Assembly: GCA_016946835.1 (NCBI GenBank)
Contig: JACVTC010000075.1
Coordinates: 870,043 to 934,042 of the forward strand
DNA from: Neocallimastix lanati (nom. inval.)
Taxonomy: Eukaryota; Neocallimastigomycota; Neocallimastigomycetes; Neocallimastigales; Neocallimastigaceae
Reading direction: 5' to 3'
Length of the DNA stretch: 64,000 nucleotides
Within the stretch, counting starts at the first letter, position 1; each line of letters starts with the position of its first letter. Made by a program: the position numbers and the translations under genes. Shown here piece by piece: positions 31,102 through 42,980 of this stretch. The notes beneath the pieces were generated by a model. It searched no databases. It saw only the letters and a list, made by a program, of their open reading frames with translations, and was not told the origin of the DNA.

Positions 31102-32089
31102 TTTGTATATATTTATATTCTATTAATTCTTTGTTATAATATTTAATAAAATATTAAATAAAAAGTTAAAATACAAGCCAAACTATATAGTGTTGAACCA
31201 TCAAATATATAGCTTGTTAACCCTTCTTACAATAAGTCCCCTTAGCTCTTTATTGATAAGTTGATAATGTCGATTGTTAATTATTAAGAAACTTAATAAA
31301 AAGAAGGTAGCAATATTAAATTCTTTTTAATTTGGCTAACTTATTGTTAGTAATAAAGAAGATAATAACGTATCCTTCCCAGTATCAACAAGATCAAAAC
31401 AATAAAGTATTATGTGTGGGTGTTCAACTATCCCGCGTAGAGAGTTGTAAGACAGCTTATTTATATTTTTCTTTTTAATTAAAATTTAATTAATTATATA
31501 TAACGAATAATAGAAAACTTAACACACACAAAAAAAAATTTTCAATTATAAAAATTTCAATAAAAAAAAAAATTTAATTATATAAAATCATAAAAATAAT
31601 ACACTTATTTGAAAAATAATAATAATAATCTAATTTTATATATTCTATATATATATATTGTACATGTATATATAAAAAAAAATAAAAAAATTACAATTTA
31701 TTATTTAGAATTATTAATATAAAAAAAAAAAATTTATTTATAAAATTTATTCTTATTTAAAAAATAAATTAAAAATTGGTACTACAAAAAAAAAAAATTT
31801 TTGCTTATTATTTTAATATTTATCATTAACTAAAAAAATATTTTTTTTTTTTTACATATATAAATCTATATTTATGATAATACTATTGGTTAAAAAAAAA
31901 ATTTTTTTTTTTTTTTTTTTTTTTAAAAAAGTTTGTTCTACACTAAAGAAAAATTTAATTTATTATTTATTAAAAAAAAATTTATTAATGAAATATTTAT
32001 TATTTTAATAAAAGGAAAAAAATATATATATATTTTTATTTTATTGCAAAAAAAAAAATAATAATAATAGGCGAACAAATTTATAAAAG

Positions 32090-32410
32090 CCTAAAATAAA
32101 AATAAAAAAACTATATATTTTAACGTCACTTCGCAAGAATGACTAGGGTTTTATCAGGGATCGAACCTGACCCACCTCTTATTTTCTGCGCGAGTGAACA
32201 AACTATCACCTGTTGAAGTGTATAGTTGCCTTCAGCGTGAAGGTTTTATAGTTCTAGGGCGTATTTGCCTAATTGTCAAGGATTTGTTCCTTGAGATACT
32301 CGCGTTTACAATCTACAAAACCTTGCAAAATTGTAAATAAGAGTTTATGAAATTAATATCCTGCAAGCTAACACTGTCTTACTCGAATATTAACTTCGTA
32401 AATTTGTTAA
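32090..32410 (-). other. GC-rich structured leader domain, E copy
   Basis: This near-identical copy of 22480-22800 contains the same stems and the T-arm-like hairpin. Because F and E are the same family, the similarity alone does not prove function. Confidence 0.45.
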
Positions 32411-32494
32411 CTTTTTATTATCTTTTTTATTATTATTTTTTTTATCTATAATCTATAATTAAATAAAGTTACTACAAAAACTAAAGTTTTCCAA

Positions 32495-32530
<36 letters not shown>

Positions 32531-32605
32531 ATAACTTTTATTATTAATAATATTAATATTAAATTATTAATTATTATTATTTAACAAAACTTATGGATAA
32601 TCTGA

Positions 32606-32714
32606 TAGTATACCCTGTCTGACGTGCAGCTTGCCTCTTCACGGTGTCATGCCACGCGGGTACCACGGCTACTGTATTCAATATAAAATACAGCAGTCCA
32701 GAGCCTACTAGCCC
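32606..32714 (-). other. Leader structural module, E copy
   Basis: Same blocks as at 23001-23109, with one base change (GGTGTCATG for GGCGTCATG), and the same order as the divergent C copy at 5155-5270. Confidence 0.6.
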
Positions 32715-32813
32715 AATTACTATGTAGGTTAAACTTAGCCCGGAAATCTATATCCAAGGCTTTGTTAAATAATTTAATTAATAAATAATATTAAATTTTA
32801 TTTTTCTAATATT

Positions 32814-32830
32814 CCCCGATATCTCCACCA
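32814..32830 (-). other. E primer binding site
   Basis: The plus strand reads CCCCGATATCTCCACCA, which would be the 3' end of the priming tRNA. It lies 7 nt inside the 5' LTR. The same 17 bases occur in F (23209-23225) and K (57681-57697). Confidence 0.75.
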
Positions 32831-32837
32831 TAAATTA

Positions 32838-33676
32838 TGTTATGGTTCGGGTTTTATTAGAATTTTTATTTAATTATTTATTTTTAATATTTTTCTGTCT
32901 ACATTTTAATTATTGAAAAACTTCACTTATTTATACTTTTTGAAAAAAAAATAAATATGTAAAGCCTTTCTACATTTTATTATCATATTTAAAAAAAAAT
33001 ATTTACTATTACTAATTACTTAAAATTTTATATTAATTTAAATTAACTAATTCATAAGTATTTTTATTTTAATAAATTTTGTTTACATAATTTTATATTA
33101 TTTTTCATATACTAAAATTAAATTATTTAATATATCCGAAAAGTAACAAACAAAATTTAAAAAGATTTTACATAAAAATAAAGTTATTTTAATCAAGAAT
33201 GTTAATATAATATTCTTATATTTTATATAAACTAAATTTAAAAACTATAATATATTTAATATTTATTATTAATCAATTAAGATTTGATTTTATTTGTGGG
33301 GAATAAAAATATTAAATAATCAATTTAAAAATAAAATAAAATACTAAAAAGAATACAAGTTTAATATTGATACAATATAATAATAATATAATAATATATT
33401 TGAAAATAAAAATAAAATATTAATATTGATAATAAACACTTTAATAAAATAATAAAATTTAAGGTTAAATTATAGATATTGATATTAATAATAAAAATAT
33501 AAAATTATTGATAATATTTTAGAAACTTTTAATAAAAATATAAAAAAAAAATATATTTAGAAAATATTTTAGTATAGAAAATATAGTAAAGCAATATTAA
33601 GTAAAGAATAATATAATGGATTCTAAAGTAAGTTGAAATTCTAATTAATAATCCATTATATGTTCGTTCTTTACCA
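32838..33676 (-). repeat. E element 5' LTR
   Basis: TGTTATGGTTCGGG to TTCTTTACCA, 839 bp, followed by TACT (33677-33680), the partner of 24072-24075. The insertion of S5 shares the last T of this TACT. Confidence 0.9.
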
Positions 33677-33679
33677 TAC

Positions 33680-34558
33680 TGTAAGAATCTATAATTATTT
33701 GCTAACAAATAATTATATTTTCTTAGTTAAGTTATTATAACTATAACTTTATTTAATTACATATAATATTTATTAAATTTATTTAATTTAATTTTAAATA
33801 TTCATTAATTTAACAAAATTTATTTAATTAATTTTAAATAATATATTTACAATATGTTAAATTCTCTACTGTAACTAATGTATTTTGTATTGTATTTTAT
33901 TCTATATTTTATAATGTATTCTGTATTTTATAATGTATTCTGTATTTTATTAACTATTTAATTTTATATTTTTAATATAAGGATAAATTATATGATCGAA
34001 ATATCTTTTATTATTTTATTTTTTTATTTTCGATCATTAGATTGGAAAATCGGTTAATTAAGATTTTTTCCAATTACTTTTTAGAAGTAATCGGTTTTAC
34101 TTAATTAATGCGATGATCGATATGGATAGAATATCGATCGAAAACTTATCTAGGTTTTTCTATCTAATCTTTTCCTAGATAAGAGATTTGTTATGATTAG
34201 AAAACCCTTTCTTATTTAACCTTATTTTCATAAAAAAATATAAATAAGGCTCTTGAGTTCTCTTTGAGAAATCAAGAGTTATTATTATAAAAAACATAGT
34301 TATAATAGTAACAATTTTATATTTTTAACTTTAATAAATTAATAAAAATATTCTATTCAAAAACATATTTTTAAAATCAATTTATACAAACAATTCTTCT
34401 CTTACTTTTTGTGTTATTATTATAATTAATTTTATTATAAACTCTACTTTAAAGGTAAAAAAAAATTTATTTTATTTTATTTTCTCAACTTAATGAATCA
34501 GTCGTTAAGTTGTAGTTAATAATTCTATTTTGAGTTAGTTCTTAATAGAATTATTACA
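33680..34558 (+). mobile_element. S5: solo group II LTR
   Basis: TGTAAGAATC to GAATTATTACA, 879 bp, with CATAC on both sides (33675-33679, 34559-34563). Same family and orientation as S2. It shows the terminal hairpin, the GGATAGA-loop hairpin (about 34109-34140), the U3 pseudoknot (34145-34200), TATAAATA and the start-site hairpin (about 34250-34280). It landed on the E/H0a junction. Confidence 0.85.
34145..34200 (+). other. U3 hairpin with pseudoknot (S5 copy)
   Basis: CTTATCTAGG (34145-34154) pairs with CCTAGATAAG (34174-34183). The loop motif CTAATC pairs with GATTAG at 34195-34200. Confidence 0.65.
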
Positions 34559-34564
34559 CATACT

Positions 34565-35092
34565 TGATACGTTATTTTATTAATCTTTATTATTAATATT
34601 TTAGTATCAATATTTTTGTGAGTTTGCAAGATAGTATAAAATAAAATAGTATATTCTAATATAGAAATATATAATTACTACACACTTTATTTTAAAACAG
34701 AATTTTAAGAATTATTTTTGTCGTTTTATTTTATTTAATTTATTATGTCGTAATACAATTTTATAATAAAGTATTATAAAAAAATCTTATTAACTATTTA
34801 TTTCTAACTTATTACTATATTATATTTTATAAATAAATATATTCCCCGAATATATATTATCTTAACTAATGTATATCTATTTTCTCCAAAAAAACCACCC
34901 TTTAAAAAATTTATAATAATTTTTCTTTTTATACTTTTAATTTACTATAATTTAAATCCTATTGGCTGTTAATTAATTAAATAAATTTGAATAATTTTAT
35001 ATTATTATTTATTATTGTGATATAATTAATTATTTATTATATTTTATTACAATTTTATTGACAATTTTCATTTTTATTTAAATACTGTAGCA
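34565..35092 (-). mobile_element. H0a: solo group I LTR
   Basis: In sense it starts TGCTACAG and ends CGTATCA, the group I end pattern. TACT precedes it (34561-34564) and follows it (35093-35096). 528 bp, AT-rich, with a TATA-like box on the minus strand near 34930-34945. No ORF. Confidence 0.55.
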
Positions 35093-35096
35093 TACT

Positions 35097-35820
35097 TGGT
35101 GCAGGTACACAATAAACTTCAAAAAAAAAAATGAAAATAATATATTAGTTAATAATTTAATTTCACTTTCCGTTTTTTTATTTTTTTATCTCCTCATTTT
35201 TTTTATTAAGTATTTTCTTTTTCTTTTATACTTTTTTACTACATGAATTTTTATAATAATTTAAATTATTTTAATTCTTATTAGTATAATTATTACATGT
35301 GATTTTAAATAATATTTTTAAGAGTTATTTTAATAATAAAAATATTAATACTAATATAATTAATATTATCTTTAATGACAAATATTATTAATGATAAAAT
35401 TAAAAAATTTAACAATAAAGTTATTGGTAATATTTTTGATAATATAATTCTTGAAACAATTTAATATTAATAATAATTAAATATAATAATAAAACAATTT
35501 AATTAATATAAGATAATAATTATTTAATAATTAGTCATTAATCAATTTAATTAAATAATGATTTTTTTAATAATTAGTCATTAATCAATTTAATTAAATA
35601 ATAATTTTTTAATAATTAGTCACTAATCAATTTAATTAAATAATAATTTTTTAACAATTAGTCATTAATCGATTTAATTTGATAATTTATATAATTATTT
35701 TAAATTAAGAATAAAATTTTGGAATTATAAAAATAGTTTAAAATATTTAATACATAAAGTTATTAAACTTAATTATAATTTCCAATAGTATAATATGAAT
35801 TATTAGTTAGTTCCGTATAA
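35097..35820 (+). mobile_element. H0b: solo group I LTR
   Basis: It starts TGGTGCAGG, like the sense start of other group I LTRs, and ends TTCCGTATAA, where CCGTATCA would be canonical. TACT precedes it, and TACT recurs after it once S6 is discounted. Four tandem copies of a roughly 47-bp unit containing TAATAATTAGTCATTAATCA lie at about 35520-35690. No ORF. Confidence 0.5.
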
Positions 35821-35823
35821 TAC

Positions 35824-36503
35824 TGTAATAATCTATTTATAATATACTAACTATAACTAGATTATTAATATTTTAAGATATAAAAATTTATACTTAACTT
35901 TATATAGAGTTTATTATAAACACTAAATATTGAAATAAACAAAAAGACTTTTTTTTCTTTTAATTTATTATATAGCATTATATAATAATAACTCTAATTT
36001 CTTTAATCAAAGAAATTTGAGTTCTTTTATACTTTTTTATTTATAATTATTTTAATAGATGAAATTATTAAATAGATGTAATTATTAAATAAATAAAATA
36101 GATAAGATAAAGTTAACAAATCAAATAAAGGTATCTAATCTTAACAAATTGATATTCAGGAAAAGATTAGTAGAAAAACCTGAATAACTTCGATTAATAT
36201 TCTAATATATTAATCATCGTATTAATTAATAAAAACCCAATCATAATAATATTGGGGAAAAAATTAATTAACCGATTACTAAAATCTTATTAATTATCAA
36301 CTAATTGAAATAATAAAATATAAATAATATTTTTAAATAATTAATACATTACAACAAATTTGTTTACATTATTTTTCAATATATTAATTTGGATAAATTA
36401 ATATATTTTTTACATGTTAATAAATATTGAAATATAAATGAAATATAAATTAATTAAATAAGAAGATAGATTATTTTATAAGAAATAAATCTATATTCTT
36501 ACA
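35824..36503 (-). mobile_element. S6: solo group II LTR
   Basis: TGTAATAATC to TATTCTTACA, 680 bp, with AATAC on both sides (35819-35823, 36504-36508). In sense it has the terminal hairpin, the GGATAGA-type position as GATTAATAT/ATATTAATC, the U3 pseudoknot (36135-36185) and the start-site hairpin (about 35985-36025). It sits on the H0b/H1 junction. Confidence 0.85.
36135..36185 (-). other. U3 hairpin with pseudoknot (S6 copy)
   Basis: Stem ATTCAGG/CCTGAAT (plus 36154-36160 and 36179-36185). The loop motif AAGATTAG (36163-36170) is complementary to CTAATCTT at 36135-36142. Confidence 0.65.
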
Positions 36504-36509
36504 AATACT

Positions 36510-39500
36510 TGATACGGGCTGGGGTTGAAACACTAAGATATTCAAAACAAAAAAAAATAAATATTAACACATAACTATAAAAATAAGTTTGGAAACAAGA
36601 AAAAAAAAATTAAATTTTAAAATATTCTTTATTTAAATTTAAAATTAAAATTATTTGTTCCAAGTATTAAAAAGAAAGAAATTTATTCTTCTTTTTATAC
36701 TTTTATTTTAATACATTTTATTTATTATTAATATATTCTTTATAAAAAAAAAACTATTATAACTATTTTATTTTAATTTTTAACTATTATTTTAAATTAT
36801 TTTTTTTAAAAAAAAAAATAACATTTATTAAATTAAAATATAAAAAGTTAATTTGGAGCTTGTATCACGAAGGGCATTCCGGGCGGTAGCTTCTTCTTGA
36901 TATTGTTATTCAGAGAGATAATTATACAGAATTGATATTTTCTGTATTTTAGATCATTTTTATTATTGGAATTCTTCTGTATTTTAGTTCATTTTTATTT
37001 TAATAAAGATTTAATTTATTTTTAATTTTTGTTTTAATTTTAGTTTATTTCAAAGGTTTTAGAAAATATTATACAGAAACTTATAATTCTGTATTTTACA
37101 TCAAATATTTATTGAAATAGGTTTTTATTATTCTTAATATAAAAATAAGAATTAGTAATGATTTAAATATTATATAATTTTTAATAAGAATATTTAATAA
37201 TAATTTTTATTATATTTAATATTAATAAAATATTTAATAATTATTTTTATTAGATTTGATATTAATAAAAGATTTTAATAAGAATATTTAATAATAATTT
37301 TTATTATATTTAATATTAATAAAAGAATTTTATAAGAATATTTAATAATAATTTTTATTATAAAAGATTTTAATAAGAATATTTAATAATAATTTTTATT
37401 ATATTTGATATTAATAAAAGATTTTAATAAGAATATTTAATAATAATTTTTATTAGATTTGATATTAATAAAAGAATTTTATAAGAATATTTAATAATAA
37501 TTTTTATTATAAAAGATTTTAATAAGAATATTTAATAATAATTTTTATTATATTTAATATTAATAAAGGATTTTTATTAGAATATTTAATAATTTTTATT
37601 ATATTTGATATTAATAAAAGATTTTAATAAGAATATTTAATAATAATTTTTATTATATTTAATATTAATAAAAGAATTTTATAAGAATATTTAATAATAA
37701 TTTTTATTATAAAAGATTTTAATAAGAATATTTAATAATAATTTTTATTATATTTAATATTAATAAAAGAATTTTATAAGAATATTTAATAATAATTTTT
37801 ATTATAAAAGATTTTAATAAGAATATTTAATAATAATTTTTATTATATTTAATATTAATAAAAGATTTTTATTAGAATATTTAATAATTTTTATTATATT
37901 TGATATTAATAAAAGATTTTAATAAGAATATTTAATAATTTTTATTATAAAAGATTTTAATAAGAATATTTAATAATAATTTTTATTATATTTGATATTA
38001 ATAAAAGATTTTAATAAGAATATTTAATAATAATTTTTATAATATTTGATATTAATAAAAGATTTTAATAAGAATATTTAATAATAATTTTTATTATATT
38101 TAATATTAATAAAAGAATTTTATAAGAATATTTAATAATAATTTTTATTATAAAAGATTTTAATAAGAATATTTAATAATAATTTTTATTATATTTGATA
38201 TTAATAAAAGATTTTAATAAGAATATTTAATAATAATTTTTATTATATTTAATATTAATAAAAGAATTTTATAAGAATATTTAATAATAATTTTTATTAT
38301 ATTTAATATTAATAAAAGAATTTTATAAGAATATTTAATAATAATTTTTATTATATTTGATATTAATAAAAGAATTTTATAAGAATATTTAATAATAATT
38401 TTTATTATAAAAGATTTTAATAAGAATATTTAATAATAATTTTTATTATATTTAATATTAATAAAAGATTTTTATTAGAATATTTAATAATTTTTATTAT
38501 ATTTGATATTAATAAAAGATTTTAATAAGAATATTTAATAATAATTTTTATTATATTTAATATTAATAAAAGAATTTTATAAGAATATTTAATAATTTTT
38601 ATTATAAAAGATTTTAATAAGAATATTTAATAATAATTTTTATTATATTTGATATTAATAAAAGATTTTAATAAGAATATTTAATAATAATTTTTATTAT
38701 ATTTAATATTAATAAAAGAATTTTATAAGAATATTTAATAATAATTTTTATTATAAAAGATTTTAATAAGAATATTTAATAATAATTTTTATTATATTTG
38801 ATATTAATAAAAGATTTTAATAAGAATATTTAATAATAATTTTTATTATATTTAATATTAATAAAAGATTTTTATAAGAATATTTAATAATAATTTTTAT
38901 TATATTTAATATTAATAAAAGAATTTTATAAGAATATTTAATAATAATTTTTATTATAAAAGATTTTAATAAGAATATTTAATAATAATTTTTATTATAT
39001 TTGATATTAATAAAAGATTTTAATAAGAATATTTAATAATAATTTTTATTATATTTAATATTAATAAAATATTTAATAATTATTTTTATTATATTTAATA
39101 TTAATAAAAGATTTTTATTAGAATATTTAATAATAATTTTTATTATATTTGATATTAATAAAAGAATTTTATAAGAATATTTAATAATAATTTTTATTAT
39201 AAAAGATTTTAATAAGAATATTTAATAATAATTTTTATTATTTTTGATATTAATAAAAGAAATTTATAAGAATATTTAATAATAATTTTTATTATATTTA
39301 ATATTAATAAAAGATTTTTATTAGAATATTTAATAATAATTTTTATTATATTTGATATTAATAAAAGAAATTTATAAGAATATTTAATAATAATTTTTAT
39401 TATATTTAATATTAATAAAAGAATTTTATAAGAATATTTAATAATAATTTTTATTATAAAAGATTTTAATAAGAATATTTAATAATAATTTTTATTATTT

Positions 39501-40118
39501 TTGATATTAATAAAAGAAATTTATAAGAATATTTAATAATAATTTTTATTATATTTAATATTAATAAAAGATTTTTATTAGAATATTTAATAATAATTTT
39601 TATTATATTTGATATTAATAAAAGAAATTTATAAGAATATTTAATAATAATTTTTATTATATTTAATATTAATAAAAGAATTTTATAAGAATATTTAATA
39701 ATAATTTTTATTATATTTAATATTAATAAAATATTTAATAATTATTTTTATTATATTTAATATTAATAAAAGATTTTTATTAGAATATTTAATAATAATT
39801 TTTATTATATTTAATATTAATAAAAGAATTTTATAAGAATATTTAATAATAATTTTTATTATATTTGATATTAATAAAAGAATTTTATAAGAATATTTAA
39901 TAATAATTTTTATTATAAAAGATTTTAATAAGAATATTTAATAATAATTTTTATTATATTTAATATTAATAAAAGATTTTTATTGGAATATTTAATAATT
40001 TTTATTATATTTGATATTAATAAAAGATTTTAATAAGAATATTTAATAATAATTTTATTTTATTATTATTAAGAGTATTTAATAGGAAATACAAGGTATT
40101 TAGTGACACCCCGTATCA
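36510..40118. mobile_element. H1: group I LTR-like unit with expanded minisatellite
   Basis: TGATACGGGCTGGGG to GACACCCCGTATCA, with perfect 9-bp terminal inverted repeats and TACT on both sides. A unique part (36510-37180) includes a GC-rich core near 36858-36905 with a GAAG/CTTC stem. The remainder is the minisatellite, then a short unique end. It is a longer copy of H2. No ORF, so I call it a solo LTR or non-autonomous unit; orientation is undetermined because both ends look alike. Confidence 0.65.
37185..40063. repeat. H1 minisatellite
   Basis: About 2.9 kb of tandem AT-only repeats mixing a roughly 54-bp monomer (AAGAATATTTAATAATAATT, TTTTATTATATTTAATATTA, ATAAAAGATTTTAAT) and a roughly 41-bp version lacking TTTAATATTAATA. 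Monomers alternate between AGATTTTAAT, AGAATTTTAT and AGATTTTTATT variants, giving a higher-order pattern. Confidence 0.9.
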
Positions 40119-40122
40119 TACT

Positions 40123-41714
40123 TGATACGGGCTGGGGTTGAAACACTAAGATATTCAAAACAAAAAAAAATAAATATTAACACATAACTATAAAAATAAG
40201 TTTGGAAACAAGAAAAAAAATTAAATTTTAAAATATTCTTTATTTAAATTTAAAATTAAAATTATTTGTTCCGAGTATTAAAAAGAAAGAAATTTATTCT
40301 TCTTTTTATACTTTTATTTTAATACATTTTATTTATTAATAATATATTCTTTATAAAAAAAACTATTATAACTATTTTATTTTAATTTTTAACTATTATT
40401 TTAAATTATTTTTTTAAAAAAAAAAAAAATAACATTTATTAAATTAAAATATAAAAAATTAATTTAGAGATTGTATCACGAAGGGCATTCCGGGCGGTAG
40501 CTTCTTCTTGATATTGTTTTTCAGAGAGAGAATTATACAGAATTGATATTTTCTGTATTTTAGATCATTTTTTTATTATTGAAATTCTGTATTTTAGTTC
40601 ATTTTTATTTTTAATAAAGATTTAATTTATTTTTGATTTTTGATTTATTTTTAGTTTATTTCAAAGGTTTAGAAAATATTATACAGAAACTTATAATTCT
40701 GTATTTTATATCAAATATTTATTGAAATAGGTTTTTATTATTCTTGATATAAAAATAAGAATTAATAATGATTTAAATATTATATAATTTTTAATAAGAA
40801 TATTTAATAATAATTTTTATTATATTTAATATTAATAAAAGATTTTTATTAGAATATTTAATAATAATTTTTATTATATTTGATATTAATAAAAGATTTT
40901 AATAAGAATATTTAATAATAATTTTTATTATATTTAATATTAATAAAAGAATTTTATAAGAATATTTAATAATAATTTTTATTATATTTAATATTAATAA
41001 AAGATTTTTATTAGAATATTTAATAATAATTTTTATTATATTTGATATTAATAAAAGAATTTTATAAGAATATTTAATAATAATTTTTATTATAAAAGAT
41101 TTTAATAAGAATATTTAATAATAATTTTTATTATATTTAATATTAATAAAAGAATTTTATAAGAATATTTAATAATAATTTTTATTATATTTAATATTAA
41201 TAAAAGATTTTTATTAGAATATTTAATAATAATTTTTATTATATTTGATATTAATAAAAGAATTTTATAAGAATATTTAATAATAATTTTTATTATAAAA
41301 GATTTTAATAAGAATATTTAATAATAATTTTTATTATATTTAATATTAATAAAAGATTTTTATTAGAATATTTAATAATTTTTATTATATTTAATATTAA
41401 TAAAAGATTTTAATAAGAATATTTAATAATAATTTTTATTATATTTGATATTAATAAAAGATTTTAATAAGAATATTTAATAATAATTTTTATTATATTT
41501 AATATTAATAAAGGAAATTTATAAGAATATTTAATAATAATTTTTATTATATTTAATATTAATAAAAGAAATTTATAAGAATATTTAATAATAATTTTTA
41601 TTATATTTGATATTAATAAAAGATTTTAATAAGAATATTTAATAATAATTTTATTTTATTATTATTAAGAGTATTTAATAGGAAATACAAGGTATTTAGT
41701 GACACCCCGTATCA
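40123..41714. mobile_element. H2: second copy of the H unit
   Basis: Same ends and unique part as H1 (with small indels), 1592 bp, separated from H1 by one TACT (40119-40122) and followed by TACT (41715-41718). The difference from H1 is mostly minisatellite copy number. The GC-rich core lies near 40470-40517. Confidence 0.65.
40795..41665. repeat. H2 minisatellite
   Basis: About 0.87 kb of the same 54-bp and 41-bp monomers as in H1, roughly a third of the H1 length. Confidence 0.9.
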
Positions 41715-41718
41715 TACT

Positions 41719-42200
41719 TGTAAGAAATTACTTATAAAATTAATTATAAATAATTTCTTAACTACAAATTAACATTAATTATTGCTAATTAACATTAATT
41801 TGAGAAAATAAAATTAAATATAATTAAATAAATATAAAATAACATAAATAAATAATTATACTTAACTTAAACATAAGATAGAGTTTATTATAGAAAGTTT
41901 ATAATAAACAATAACACAAAAGGAATAAAAGACACAAATATTTATAAAATATGTTTTATTAAAAGGGTTTTGTTTTATTAATTAATTATTTTATTTGAAT
42001 TATTATTTATTATAAAAATTCTAAAATAATAACTCTTGATTTCTCGAAGAGAACTCAAGAGAATCAAATATATATAAATTAATAATTAAATATTATTGGT
42101 TAAAATAAATACAATAATTTAATGTATTAAATTAATGTATTAAATAAGAAAGATAGATAAATTTTATAATAAAATAATAAATTTATCTAAGTTTCTTACA
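41719..42200 (-). mobile_element. S7: short solo group II LTR
   Basis: TGTAAGAAATTAC to GTTTCTTACA, 482 bp, with ATACT on both sides (41714-41718, 42201-42205). The start-site hairpin is clear (AACTCTTGA-TTTCT to AGAACTCAAGAG, about 42025-42062). The U3 pseudoknot seen in S1, S2, S5 and S6 is absent. It sits on the H2/J' junction. Confidence 0.85.
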
Positions 42201-42205
42201 ATACT

Positions 42206-42980
42206 TAATTCAGAATGAACAAATAATACTAATTGTGCTAGAATAATATAAATTATTCTAACCTTATAGATTATTCTATTCTATATAATTGGAACTTTCC
42301 AATATTCTTCAAATATTACTAAATAGAAATCTTAAGTTAATAAATCACTAATTAACTTATAATTCCTTTTTGAATTATCGATCCGATTCCATTATAATGT
42401 ATTAAAAATCTTTAGCCAAGAATATTGTCCTTGCCCACTTAATATATTAATATTATATTTCTTTTGTATTATGTTATATTGAAAATAATCAAATCTATTT
42501 AATTAGTTATTAAAATTTTCGTTATCAATTTAAATTTATTTTTAATTACTAAATTTAACTAAACCACAATAAAATATTCTGTATAATCTCTTTATTTTTA
42601 TTTTATATATATTAGTATTAAACTATTATTAAATAATTAATAATTCAATAATATATAACTACTATTTATAACAATAATATTATTAACTAAAATAATAATT
42701 CAATTTCAATTTAAATGTTTTATTTATAAAAATAATTAGTAATTAGTTTATTAAAAAAATAGTTAGGCTTTACAAATTTTAATTTGATAAAAAAATATAA
42801 ATACATGTAATTTTAGTGAAATAAAATATAATCAATAACTTTCTTTTTATAAAATAAATAATTATATTATTATTCTTTTATAAATTTAAATAAATAAATA
42901 TTGATTTTAAAACAAATTATTTTTTTTTATTGTAATTTTATTATTTGTGTTAATTATTATTATATTCCTAAAATTATATG
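42206..42980 (+). mobile_element. J': solo group I LTR, part 1
   Basis: TAATTCAGAATGAAC onward is the reverse complement of the J 3' LTR (58690-59478) with few changes. The last bases, AACCATACCA, lie at 49818-49827 on the other side of the I insertion. TACT precedes it (42202-42205) and follows it (49828-49831). It is head-to-head with J. Confidence 0.8.

Larger units (their letters stand above)
30567..32837 (-). other. E leader RNA region, no gene
   Basis: The 2.3 kb between the 5' LTR and gag has no ORF. From the gag side it holds a four-hairpin array (30686-30857), AT-rich sequence with a TA microsatellite (about 31076-31102), a mixed-composition block (31190-31460), homopolymers, the structured domain (32090-32410), the leader module (32606-32714) and the primer site (32814-32830). 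Confidence 0.75.

Noticed and set aside
14092-34558. S2 and S5 read as the two LTRs of one 20-kb element enclosing D and E.
   Set aside because: Each has its own flanking duplication (CAAAT/CAATT and CATAC), no primer site or plus-strand coding region lies between them, and the enclosed elements have their own boundaries.
37185-40063. CRISPR-like array in the H1 tandem repeats.
   Set aside because: Monomers are contiguous with no unique spacers, contain only A/T-rich sequence and vary gradually; this is a minisatellite.
36510-41714. H units as DNA transposons, because of perfect 9-bp terminal inverted repeats.
   Set aside because: Ends begin TG and end CA, spacing is the same TACT as for true LTRs next to them, and other group I LTRs show the same imperfect terminal repeats. 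A solo LTR is simpler, though no full-length H element is visible.
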